Shown here one piece after another: positions 15,439 to 22,347 of a stretch of 24,126 bases of DNA. Position numbers and translations under genes: made by a program. Numbering within the stretch: the stretch's first letter is position 1; the number at the start of each line of letters is the position of its first letter. Below the pieces are notes generated by a model. The model searched no databases and was not told where the DNA came from. It saw only the letters and a program-made list of their open reading frames with translations. Origin of the DNA: SIG607 sp045533195 (lineage in GTDB: Bacteria > Bacillota > Clostridia > Oscillospirales > Acutalibacteraceae); assembly GCA_045533195.1 (NCBI GenBank), contig JAZSHI010000009.1, positions 1-24,126 on the forward strand, given 5' to 3'.

Positions 15439-17681
15439 TCCAAGTCCATTCCGTCCTGTTTATCGCTGCCCAGCGGCTTATTGCCTGCAGCAGGAAGGGT
15501 ACGTGTTCTGAGTCGGTTTTCGTTTTCAATTATACCCTTTTCGTAAAGGGTAACTGCTTCGATTTTTTGACCTCTCTTTTGAGTCATAACGGCAATACCG
15601 CCATTATCCTTTACTCCCTTAACGGGAACATTTGCGCTATTTACAATAAGCACTCTGCCGTTGGTAGATTTAAGCACTAAATCCTTTTCTTCAGGCATAT
15701 AAAGAGCGCAGAAAAGCGGGAATTTATCACAGTAAGCCTTAATAAGCTTCTTTCGGTTGGTCTTTGTTTCATAGGAAGAAAGGGCAACCTTTGAAATTCT
15801 GCCGTTTTCATAAACAAAGAGCATATTACCGACATACTTTTCAACCACCGTCATATAAACGGGATATTCGCCCTCATCAAAGTCAAGCTTTGCAGGGATA
15901 TAATCACCAAGAACACTTGCTTTAGTTTCGGCAAATTCTGATGCCGAAGTTTTATAAACCTGCTGTTTATTGGTGAAGAACATAAGCTCAGCCGCATTGG
16001 TGGAGGGAACAGTCTGTGTAACAAAGTCCCCTTCCTTGCACTTTTGCTCACCGCTCATACGAAGTGAGAGGGGAGTAATCTTTTTAAAGTAGCCGTCCTT
16101 AGTAAAGAAGAAGGTTACGGGAGAATTATCCACTTCCTTTTCTTCCTCTGCGCTGTCATTTATTTCATTTGCACTGATTATCTTAGTACGTCTTTCCTTG
16201 CCGTACTTTTTAATAACATCGTTAAGTTCATTTACGATAATCTTTTTAACCTTGGATTTGGAGTTTAATATATCCTCCATTTCCTCAATTTCCTTTTCCA
16301 GCTTTTCGATATCGTCAAGTCTTTTAATGATGTATTCACGGTTTAAATGACGAAGCTTTATTTCGGCAACGTATTCAGCCTGAATTTCGTCAATACCAAA
16401 GCCTATCATAAGATTAGGCACTACCTCTTTTTCCTCGGCAGTTTCTCTGACAATCTTTATAGCCTTATCTATATCAAGAAGTATTTTGCTGAGTCCCTTT
16501 AGTAAATGGAGTCTGTCCTTCGCCTTTGAAAGATTAAAGAATACCTTTCTGCGAACACATTCGGTTCTAAAGGCTATCCATTCCTCTAAAATTTCTCTGA
16601 CGCCCATAACCCTTGGAGAAGCAGCAATAAGAATATTAAAGTTACAGGAGAAGGTATCCTGAAGAGGAGTCAGCTTATACAGCTTTTTCATAAACTTATC
16701 GGCATCAATGCCACGCTTTAAGTCAATGGTTATTTTAAGACCGTTAAGGTCGGTTTCGTCACGGATGTCGTTTATTTCGGTAATCTTTTTAAGCTTTACA
16801 AGTTCAATTACCTTTTCAATTATCGCTTCACTTGTGGTGGAAGGGGGAATTTCAGTAATATCAATGCAGTTGTTCTTTTTATCAAAGGTATATACACCTC
16901 TGACCTTAAAGCCGCCCTTACCCGTTTCGTAAATCTTTTCAATCTCTTCCCTGTTATAAATAAGCTCTCCGCCTATAGGGAAATCGGGAGCAAGGAGAGT
17001 ATCGGCAATATTAACCTCATCATCCTTTATAAGAGCAATGGTAGTTTCGCATACTTCCTTTAGGTTAAAGGAGCAAATGGAACTTGCCATACCTGCCGCA
17101 ATACCCATATTGGAGTTAACAAGCACCGTCGGGAAGGTTACGGGGAAAAGCACCGGTTCCTTCATTGTAGCGTCATAGTTATCTACAAAATCAACGGTAT
17201 CCTTATCAATATCCGAAAAAAGTTCAGCGGATATGGGAGCAAGTTTTGCTTCGGTATAACGGGAAGCGGCATAAGCCATATCACGTGAATAAGCCTTACC
17301 GAAAGAGCCCTTTGATGCAACAAAGGGGTGAAGCAATGCTTCATAGCCTTCACTTAGTCTAACCATAGTTTCGTAAATAGCCGCATCACCGTGAGGGTTA
17401 AGCTGCATAGTTCTACCAACAATATTAGCCGATTTAATGGTAGAGCCGCCCAGTAGTCCCATATTATACATAGTATAAAGAAGCTTTCTGTGAGAAGGCT
17501 TAAAGCCGTCAATCTCAGGGATAGCACGGGATACAATAATGCTCATTGCATAGGGCATAAAGTTGGATTTAAGGGTTTCGGTAACCTGCTGTTCAATAAC
17601 CGTACCTGCACCTGCTATATAGGCATTAGCGCCCTTTTTCTTGGGGGCGATTTCCCCCTCTTTCTTTTTTCTTGGAGCCAT
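15435..17681 (-). CDS. parC: Type II DNA topoisomerase subunit A (ParC/GyrA-like)
   Basis: DNA cleavage-reunion subunit of an ATP-dependent type II topoisomerase; 748 residues, ParC-like in length. The order is a Lys-rich tail (1-20), a winged-helix catalytic core (SRAIPEIDGFKPSHRK near 51-66) with active-site Tyr142 in AASRYTEAKL, a coiled-coil neck (about 430-510), and a short C-terminal beta-pinwheel (about 540-735). No GyrA box (QRRGGKG type) is seen, which favours ParC over GyrA. The sequence is divergent: DGFKPSHR replaces the usual DGLKPVHR, and GSFGK the usual GNFGS. The quinolone-binding positions equivalent to GyrA Ser83 and Asp87 are Ala100 and Glu104 (HGDAAIYE). An AAGGAG site precedes the ATG. 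The gene starts 21 bases after the ParE-like stop, and the two subunits form one enzyme. The gyr/par assignment is by inference. Confidence 0.9.
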   Translation of the reverse strand: MAPRKKKEGEIAPKKKGANAYIAGAGTVIEQQVTETLKSNFMPYAMSIIVSRAIPEIDGFKPSHRKLLYTMYNMGLLGGSTIKSANIVGRTMQLNPHGDAAIYETMVRLSEGYEALLHPFVASKGSFGKAYSRDMAYAASRYTEAKLAPISAELFSDIDKDTVDFVDNYDATMKEPVLFPVTFPTVLVNSNMGIAAGMASSICSFNLKEVCETTIALIKDDEVNIADTLLAPDFPIGGELIYNREEIEKIYETGKGGFKVRGVYTFDKKNNCIDITEIPPSTTSEAIIEKVIELVKLKKITEINDIRDETDLNGLKITIDLKRGIDADKFMKKLYKLTPLQDTFSCNFNILIAASPRVMGVREILEEWIAFRTECVRRKVFFNLSKAKDRLHLLKGLSKILLDIDKAIKIVRETAEEKEVVPNLMIGFGIDEIQAEYVAEIKLRHLNREYIIKRLDDIEKLEKEIEEMEDILNSKSKVKKIIVNELNDVIKKYGKERRTKIISANEINDSAEEEKEVDNSPVTFFFTKDGYFKKITPLSLRMSGEQKCKEGDFVTQTVPSTNAAELMFFTNKQQVYKTSASEFAETKASVLGDYIPAKLDFDEGEYPVYMTVVEKYVGNMLFVYENGRISKVALSSYETKTNRKKLIKAYCDKFPLFCALYMPEEKDLVLKSTNGRVLIVNSANVPVKGVKDNGGIAVMTQKRGQKIEAVTLYEKGIIENENRLRTRTLPAAGNKPLGSDKQDGMDLD

Positions 17682-17702
17682 AGTTATTTTTTCTCCTTAC
17701 CT

Positions 17703-19685
17703 TTAGCTTACGTCAACGTCATCCATATACAGATAGCCGTTCTCACTAATATAATCTTTTCTGCCATTAAGGTCGTCGCCCAAAAGCATATCAAATATTT
17801 GAGCCGTTTGTTCGGCATCGGTGGGGCTAATCTTTATAAGACGTCTTGTTTCGGGATTCATAGTAGTAAGGTTCATCATATCGGGCTGGTTTTCACCAAG
17901 TCCCTTTGAACGCTGAAGATTATATTTTTCACCCTCTATTTTTGCCAAAATCTCACGTTTTTCGTTTTCATCATAAGCAAAATAGGTCATATTTTTGGTA
18001 TTTATTTCGTAAAGAGGAGTCTCTGCAATAAATACTCTGCCCTCGTGAATAAGGGTGGGCATAAGTCTATAAATCATCGTAAGAATAAGGGTTCTTATAT
18101 GAAAGCCGTCCACGTCGGCATCGGTACATATTATTATCTTACTCCAACGAAGGTTTCTTATATCAAAATTAGAAAGGTTTTTGTTTGCCTTTGATTTTAC
18201 CTCAACACCGCAGCCAAGCACTTTAAGTAGGTCGGTAATAATTTCGCTCTTAAAGATTTTATCATATTCAGCCTTTAAGCAGTTAAGTATTTTACCTCTT
18301 ACAGGCATAATAGCCTGAAAAGCGGCGTCACGGGCAAGTTTACAAGAACCGAGAGCCGAATCACCCTCAACTATATAAAGCTCTCTTTCGTCTACGTCTC
18401 TGCTTCGGCAGTCAACGAATTTCTGCACTCTATCACTAAGGGCATTGCCTGTGGAAAGGGTTTTCTTAATATTGATTCTTTCCTTCTCACTCTTTTCCCT
18501 GCTTCGCTTATTTATAAGCACTTGGTCGGCGATTTTGTCTGCCTCTGCCTTGTTTTCAATAAAATATACTTCAAGCTGATGCCTGAAAAAATCGGTCATC
18601 GCTTCCTGTATAAATTTGTTTGTTATTGATTTCTTGGTTTGGTTTTCATAAGAAACAAGGGTTGAAAAAGAGGAAATAACGATAGCAAGACATTCTTCAA
18701 TATCCTGAAAGGTAACCTTGCTTTCATTTTTCTGATATTTATTTTGCTGTTTAATATAAGCGTCTATCTGATAAGCAAATGCATTTCTTACCGCCTTTTC
18801 GGGAGCGCCGCCGTGCTCAAGCCAACTGGAATTATGGTAATATTCCTTAAGCTGTCTTTTATTGGAAAAGCAAAGGGCGGCACTGATTTTGACCTTATAT
18901 TCAGGCTTGTCCTCTCTGTCCCTGCCCTTTCGCTCAGTACTCCAGTTCTGAACGGCGGTTATGGTATCTTCGCCCATAAGTTCGCCTATATAATCGGCAA
19001 TACCGTTTTTATAGCAAATCTCTTTTTCGGTAAATTTGTTGCCCTGCTGTTCACGGTAAATAAAGGCAATACCCTCGTTTACTACTGCCTGACGGGTTAA
19101 GGTGTCAATGAAATATTCGCTTGGTATGTCTATTTCGGTAAATACGTCAAGGTCGGGCTTCCATCTTATTTTTGTTCCCGTATCTTTACCGGAATATTCT
19201 TCCTTTTTAAGACCGCCTATATTAAAGCCCTTTTCAAAATGAAGATTATAAATATATCCGTCACGCTTTATCTCAACGTCCATATACTCACTTGCAAACT
19301 GTGTTGAGGCAAGACCGAGTCCGTTAAGTCCTATAGAGTATTCATAATCGCCGCCGTTATTGGTATTATATTTACTTCCTGCATAAAGGGTTTCAAACAA
19401 AAGCACGTAATTATACTGCTGTTCCTTATTGTTAAAGTCAACCGGCGCACCGCGACCAAAATCCTGTACCTCTACAGAATGGTCAGCATATTTGGTGACA
19501 ATTATCTTTTTACCGTATCCCTCTCTTGCCTCATCCGCTGAGTTGGAAATAATCTCAAAAACCGAATGTTTACATCCGTCAAGACCGTCGGAGCCGAAAA
19601 TAACCGCAGGACGAAGTCGTACTTGGTCAGGTCCTTTAAGTTGGGTGATACTTTCGTTATTATATTCTGCTTTTTTAACTGCCAT
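17703..19685 (-). CDS. parE: Type II DNA topoisomerase subunit B (ParE/GyrB-like)
   Basis: ATPase subunit partnering the downstream ParC-like protein; 660 residues, usual for ParE and clostridial GyrB. The GHKL ATPase motifs are present but altered: EIISNSADEA (Glu44 as likely general base, Asn48), DFGRG at 75-79 in place of DNGRG, and GLNGLG at 119-124 in place of GLHGVG. A transducer domain and then the TOPRIM domain follow: EGDSALG (440-446), MPVRGKILN, and DADVDG (522-527) for metal binding. The C-terminus keeps QRSKGLGE and the MNPETRRL motif. An AAGGAG site lies upstream of the ATG, and a consensus promoter lies at 19733-19761. The operon order parE-parC fits topoisomerase IV, but a second gyrase-type enzyme cannot be excluded from sequence alone. 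Confidence 0.92.
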   Translation of the reverse strand: MAVKKAEYNNESITQLKGPDQVRLRPAVIFGSDGLDGCKHSVFEIISNSADEAREGYGKKIIVTKYADHSVEVQDFGRGAPVDFNNKEQQYNYVLLFETLYAGSKYNTNNGGDYEYSIGLNGLGLASTQFASEYMDVEIKRDGYIYNLHFEKGFNIGGLKKEEYSGKDTGTKIRWKPDLDVFTEIDIPSEYFIDTLTRQAVVNEGIAFIYREQQGNKFTEKEICYKNGIADYIGELMGEDTITAVQNWSTERKGRDREDKPEYKVKISAALCFSNKRQLKEYYHNSSWLEHGGAPEKAVRNAFAYQIDAYIKQQNKYQKNESKVTFQDIEECLAIVISSFSTLVSYENQTKKSITNKFIQEAMTDFFRHQLEVYFIENKAEADKIADQVLINKRSREKSEKERINIKKTLSTGNALSDRVQKFVDCRSRDVDERELYIVEGDSALGSCKLARDAAFQAIMPVRGKILNCLKAEYDKIFKSEIITDLLKVLGCGVEVKSKANKNLSNFDIRNLRWSKIIICTDADVDGFHIRTLILTMIYRLMPTLIHEGRVFIAETPLYEINTKNMTYFAYDENEKREILAKIEGEKYNLQRSKGLGENQPDMMNLTTMNPETRRLIKISPTDAEQTAQIFDMLLGDDLNGRKDYISENGYLYMDDVDVS

Positions 19686-19732
19686 TAAAGGTTAACTCCT
19701 TATATATACAAATATTATGCCCATATGGAAAT

Positions 19733-19761
19733 ATTATACACCATATGTTGTGTGTTGTCAA
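19733..19761 (-). promoter_or_regulatory. Consensus sigma-A promoter of the parE-parC operon
   Basis: On the minus strand a perfect TTGACA (19756-19761), a 17-base spacer and a perfect TATAAT (19733-19738) stand about 48 bases ahead of the ATG. This is the strongest promoter in the window. The minisatellite at 19763 begins immediately upstream of the -35 box. Confidence 0.92.
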
Positions 19762-19762
19762 T

Positions 19763-19836
19763 TAGGGAATAGGGCAGTGCTTCGCACAGAGGGAATAGGG
19801 GTATCGCGTTGCGATACGGGGAATAGGGAGTAGGGA
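19763..19836. repeat. CCCTA-type minisatellite (reverse orientation) with two embedded hairpins
   Basis: Units TAGGGAA, GAGGGAA, GGGGAA, TAGGGAG and TAGGGA are interrupted by two small hairpins: GTGC-TTC-GCAC near 19777-19787 and GTATCGC-GTT-GCGATAC at 19801-19817. The second is the same hairpin as at 12540-12556 in the opposite orientation, and the flanking units correspond too, so the two loci are inverted copies of one element. Confidence 0.72.
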
Positions 19837-19842
19837 TGAGGG

Positions 19843-19873
19843 AAGGCTTCTCTTAGAGGAGAAGCCTTTTTTT
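19843..19873 (+). terminator. Plus-strand-directed terminator-like hairpin
   Basis: A 10-bp stem (AAGGCTTCTC at 19843-19852 with GAGAAGCCTT at 19859-19868) is followed by T-residues to 19873 on the plus strand. No plus-strand gene is recognised. A decayed relative of the arm (AGGAGAAGCC) occurs near 12509, next to the inverted copy of the neighbouring repeat, so it may belong to that mobile unit. Confidence 0.55.
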
Positions 19874-19938
19874 CGTGATGAATTCACACCGATTTTCTTA
19901 TTTCTTATTTATTATCTATTATTTTATCAAATCAAACT

Positions 19939-19960
19939 ACACCCTACTCCCTATTCCCTA
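19939..19960. repeat. CCCTA-type minisatellite copy next to the M23 gene terminator
   Basis: Three units (ACACCCT, ACTCCCT, ATTCCCTA) directly adjoin the hairpin at 19961. The arrangement is the same as at the valS end and the hydrolase end. Confidence 0.7.
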
Positions 19961-19992
19961 AAAAAAACGGACTCTTTCGAGTCCGTTTTTTT
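19961..19992 (-). terminator. Intrinsic terminator of the M23 peptidase gene
   Basis: Seven A, CGGACTC-TTTC-GAGTCCG and seven T overlap the stop codon at 19991. The core is identical to the valS terminator. On the minus strand it ends in a T-run, as required for this gene. Confidence 0.88.
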
Positions 19993-21199
19993 ATAGTCCG
20001 AGAAAATAGTACGGGTCCAATTTTTCGCCCTTACGTATAACCTCAAAATGCAGATGGTTGCCTGTGGACATTCCAGTTGAGCCAACATAAGCGATTAGGT
20101 CGCCTTTATTTACCTTTTGTCCTTTTGTTACGCAAAGGGAATTTGCGTGAGCGTAAAGGGTTTTAAGCTCACCGTCGTGTTCAATAACAAGGTGATAGCC
20201 GTAGCCATCATCATATTCCGCTTTTATAACGGTACCGTCCTGAACGGCATATATTTCGGTGCCGTATGCACTTGCAATATCCATTCCCTTATGGTTTCTG
20301 TCATCGCCCCAATAGGAAGAAATATTTTGTCCCTTTACCCTTTGAAGCGGCCATATTGCATCAAGCGTTTCTATCCAAGAAGCCTTTATGCAGTTACCAC
20401 GGTTGCCCACTATAACTACCTTGTCAACGGGCTCTTTTACAATTTCATCACCTATGTATTCGGTTTTGATTTCTTCACCATTTACCATAATAATCTGACT
20501 TACGCTGTATTTTAAGCCCTTTACACCCTCGGACTCTGTTTTAACCAGTCCTAAGGAAAGGCTGTCGCTTCTCTTTTTAACTGTGTCGAATTTTATTTCC
20601 TTTTCGGTTTTAACGGTCTTTACCGACTGAACGTCCAAAGACTCAATAAGGGCTTCAAAAACACTGAAAGGAGTAAATTCACTCTTTAAGAAATAACCGT
20701 CAATACATTCAACGGGAGCAACAAAGGAAGAAACAAAAGCCTTATCCTCCACGTAATTTGAGAGGTAGTTTTCAATATAACCTCTTGCGTTATAATCCTC
20801 TTTTATATAAGCTGCGGTTTTGCCGTTTATACATACACGAACGCCCTTTTCGATAGAAGAGGTTTTTTCCACAAGACTTTCGGCAACACTGCTGGGAGAG
20901 GTAAGACTGTTTTCACTTGCCAACGTCACTTTAAACTGGGGAGTATGAGCATAATCCTCGAAATTAACGTCCTCCATCATTTCGTTAACTATGGCTACTG
21001 CCTCGTCATACTCTGCCTTTTCCTTAATCTGTCCTATAACCTCACCGTTATATTCAAGCGCGTAGGCAACGGTAACTCCCGAATAAATGGTGGTTGTAAA
21101 AATGCCTATAACAACAAGTAAAGCAAATACTATAAATTTAGATTTATTAAGAAGCTTCCCTGCTTTATACAGCAGGTCTTTGAACTGTGCTTTTTTCAT
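19991..21199 (-). CDS. Membrane-anchored G5-domain M23 metallopeptidase (cell-wall endopeptidase)
   Basis: Encodes 402 residues. The N-terminus is basic, with one membrane segment at about 20-46 (FIVFALLVVIGIFTTTIYSG), so the protein is probably an anchored exoprotein. A long extracellular region of unknown fold (about 50-190) follows, then a G5-like domain (about 193-265, with the VKTEKEIKFDTV start and KYSVSQIIMVNGEE core). The C-terminus is a LytM/M23 domain. The zinc ligands expected for the family are His303 and Asp307 (NHKGMDIA) and His384 (HLHFEV), with His351 (YAH) and His382 as catalytic-site histidines. It is likely to cut peptidoglycan cross-bridges during growth or division. An AAAGGTGAT ribosome site precedes the ATG. 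The gene is monocistronic, with its own promoter and terminator. Confidence 0.93.
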   Translation of the reverse strand: MKKAQFKDLLYKAGKLLNKSKFIVFALLVVIGIFTTTIYSGVTVAYALEYNGEVIGQIKEKAEYDEAVAIVNEMMEDVNFEDYAHTPQFKVTLASENSLTSPSSVAESLVEKTSSIEKGVRVCINGKTAAYIKEDYNARGYIENYLSNYVEDKAFVSSFVAPVECIDGYFLKSEFTPFSVFEALIESLDVQSVKTVKTEKEIKFDTVKKRSDSLSLGLVKTESEGVKGLKYSVSQIIMVNGEEIKTEYIGDEIVKEPVDKVVIVGNRGNCIKASWIETLDAIWPLQRVKGQNISSYWGDDRNHKGMDIASAYGTEIYAVQDGTVIKAEYDDGYGYHLVIEHDGELKTLYAHANSLCVTKGQKVNKGDLIAYVGSTGMSTGNHLHFEVIRKGEKLDPYYFLGL

Positions 21200-21244
21200 T
21201 TTGTAATCACCTTTTAATAATAGTTACAAATTTGTTACTTTTGT

Positions 21245-21280
21245 ATTATAACAAAAAGGTTACAAAATTGCAACCTTTTT
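21245..21280 (-). promoter_or_regulatory. Promoter of the M23 gene overlapped by a dyad (possible operator)
   Basis: On the minus strand, TTGCAA (21268-21273) and a perfect TATAAT (21245-21250) are separated by 17 bases, about 45 bases before the ATG. A near-perfect 13-bp dyad (AAAAAGGTTRCAA arms, 21253-21280) covers the -35 box and spacer. It could be an operator or a leftover upstream terminator stem. Confidence 0.7.
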
Positions 21281-21313
21281 TTATTATTACTTATTATTTT
21301 AATAAAACCAAAC

Positions 21314-21339
21314 GGGAGGACGCAGAGACCCTCCCCTAC
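21314..21339. repeat. Partial GTAGGGG-type element
   Basis: GGGAGG and CCTCCC arms with a terminal CCCCTAC look like one end of the elements at 21370 and 21494. It lies in the gene-free stretch 21281-21599. Between and around these copies I see nothing else, apart from a CCCGTT/AACGGG dyad near 21453-21487. Confidence 0.45.
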
Positions 21340-21369
21340 AAGATACCAATAAATATATATGGCAACACC

Positions 21370-21430
21370 GTAGGGGTTGATGGTACGGCTTCGCCCAAAC
21401 CCTTTTGTCGCTTTGCGACATTTCCCCTAT
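21370..21430. repeat. GTAGGGG...CCCCTAT miniature inverted-repeat element
   Basis: Terminal inverted repeats GTAGGGG (21370) and CCCCTAT (21424-21430) bound internal hairpins, including TGTCGC-TTT-GCGACA at 21407-21421. No coding content is seen. The form matches non-autonomous MITE-like repeats frequent in clostridial intergenic DNA (recalled, not searched). Confidence 0.55.
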
Positions 21431-21493
21431 TAGGTGAATAACCACATCAACCCGTTAAAACAATATTATTTCATCAAAATGAAACGGGCTTTT

Positions 21494-21550
21494 GTAGGGT
21501 TGATTCACGAATCAACCGCTCATTTCGGGCAATTCGTGAATTGCCCCTAC
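21494..21550. repeat. GTAGGG...CCCCTAC miniature element with two internal hairpins
   Basis: Ends GTAGGG (21494-21499) and CCCCTAC (21544-21550) bracket two perfect hairpins: GGTTGATT-CACG-AATCAACC (21498-21517) and GGGCAATT-CGTG-AATTGCCC (21127 of the last line pair, that is 21527-21546). The two hairpins resemble each other. It overlaps the start of the next CCCTA repeat by a few bases. Confidence 0.62.
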
Positions 21551-21570
21551 TCCCTACACCCTACTCCCTA
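21545..21570. repeat. CCCTA-type minisatellite copy next to the hydrolase terminator
   Basis: Units CCTA, CTCCCTA, CACCCTA and CTCCCTA follow the 21494 element directly and precede the terminator at 21575 by four bases. Confidence 0.7.
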
Positions 21571-21574
21571 TTTA

Positions 21575-21600
21575 AAAAAACACCCCGAAGGGTGTTTTTT
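21575..21600 (-). terminator. Intrinsic terminator of the rhamnosidase-hydrolase operon
   Basis: A-run, CACCC-CGAA-GGGTG and T-run abut the TGA stop at 21600-21602. Its tetraloop is stable and the A/T tracts are symmetric, so it could act on both strands. Confidence 0.87.
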
Positions 21601-22346
21601 CATACTCCTAAAAACTTTTTAACTACGGGTAAAATCAGGAAATCGGTTTTCTTAAAGGCGGTACTGTGTCCACCGTTTAAAACCATAACTTCCTCCGCAC
21701 CTTTTACCGCCTTTGTTATTTTCCTCGAATGCCTGCGTTTTATCATATCAAACTCGCCGAAAACATTAAGAAACGGCACTTTAATTGCAGAAAGTTTTTT
21801 GTAATTAAGTTTGGGTTGACCTACCATCATACCCTCAATTTCGCATCTTCTTTTCCACTCAGGGTCTTTTGTAAGAGCCGCTTTAATTGCATATATACGA
21901 TGGTCTTTTATAATACCTAATTGGTCAAGAGTTTTTGTTCCCCTTGTGTTAAGGTTAGAACCGAAAACCGCAAGTCTTAAAACATATTCGGGGTATGCAA
22001 CCGCAAAGCACATACCGAGATTCCCTCCGTCAGAAAAACCGCAGACATTAGTTTTTTTAACGCCTAAATAATCAAGAAGTGCTTTTAAGTCATCACAAAA
22101 AAGTTCAAAAGTAAGTTTTTTATCGCCCAAGGGAGTGTTGCCTGTTCCTCGGGTTGAAAAACGGATGATTCTGAAATATTCTGATAACGGAACATATAAA
22201 TCCCCTTCAAAACAGCGATAATCTCCCCCGTTACCGTTAAGCATAACAAGTGCTTCGCCATCGGGATTTCCGCTGACCTGGTATTCAAAATCCAGACCGT
22301 CGTGTTTAAAAAATCCGTAGTCAATTACATTAACTTTGTTTTCCAT
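21600..22346 (-). CDS. Alpha/beta-fold hydrolase
   Basis: Encodes 248 residues, the usual size for a single-domain alpha/beta hydrolase. An oxyanion-loop sequence (NGNGGD, 37-42) is followed by FSTRGTGNTP, the nucleophile elbow G-F-S-D-G with Ser105, a probable acid at Asp200 (FGEFD) and His227 (GGHST), giving a complete catalytic triad. There is no signal peptide, so it is cytoplasmic. The substrate is unknown. An esterase acting on acylated sugars or glycosides would fit its pairing with the upstream rhamnosidase, but that is inference. Its ATG follows the rhamnosidase stop by one base (TAA-A-ATG), and the ribosome site AGAGGTG lies inside the end of that gene, so translation should be coupled. 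Confidence 0.88.
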   Translation of the reverse strand: MENKVNVIDYGFFKHDGLDFEYQVSGNPDGEALVMLNGNGGDYRCFEGDLYVPLSEYFRIIRFSTRGTGNTPLGDKKLTFELFCDDLKALLDYLGVKKTNVCGFSDGGNLGMCFAVAYPEYVLRLAVFGSNLNTRGTKTLDQLGIIKDHRIYAIKAALTKDPEWKRRCEIEGMMVGQPKLNYKKLSAIKVPFLNVFGEFDMIKRRHSRKITKAVKGAEEVMVLNGGHSTAFKKTDFLILPVVKKFLGV

Positions 22347-22347
22347 T

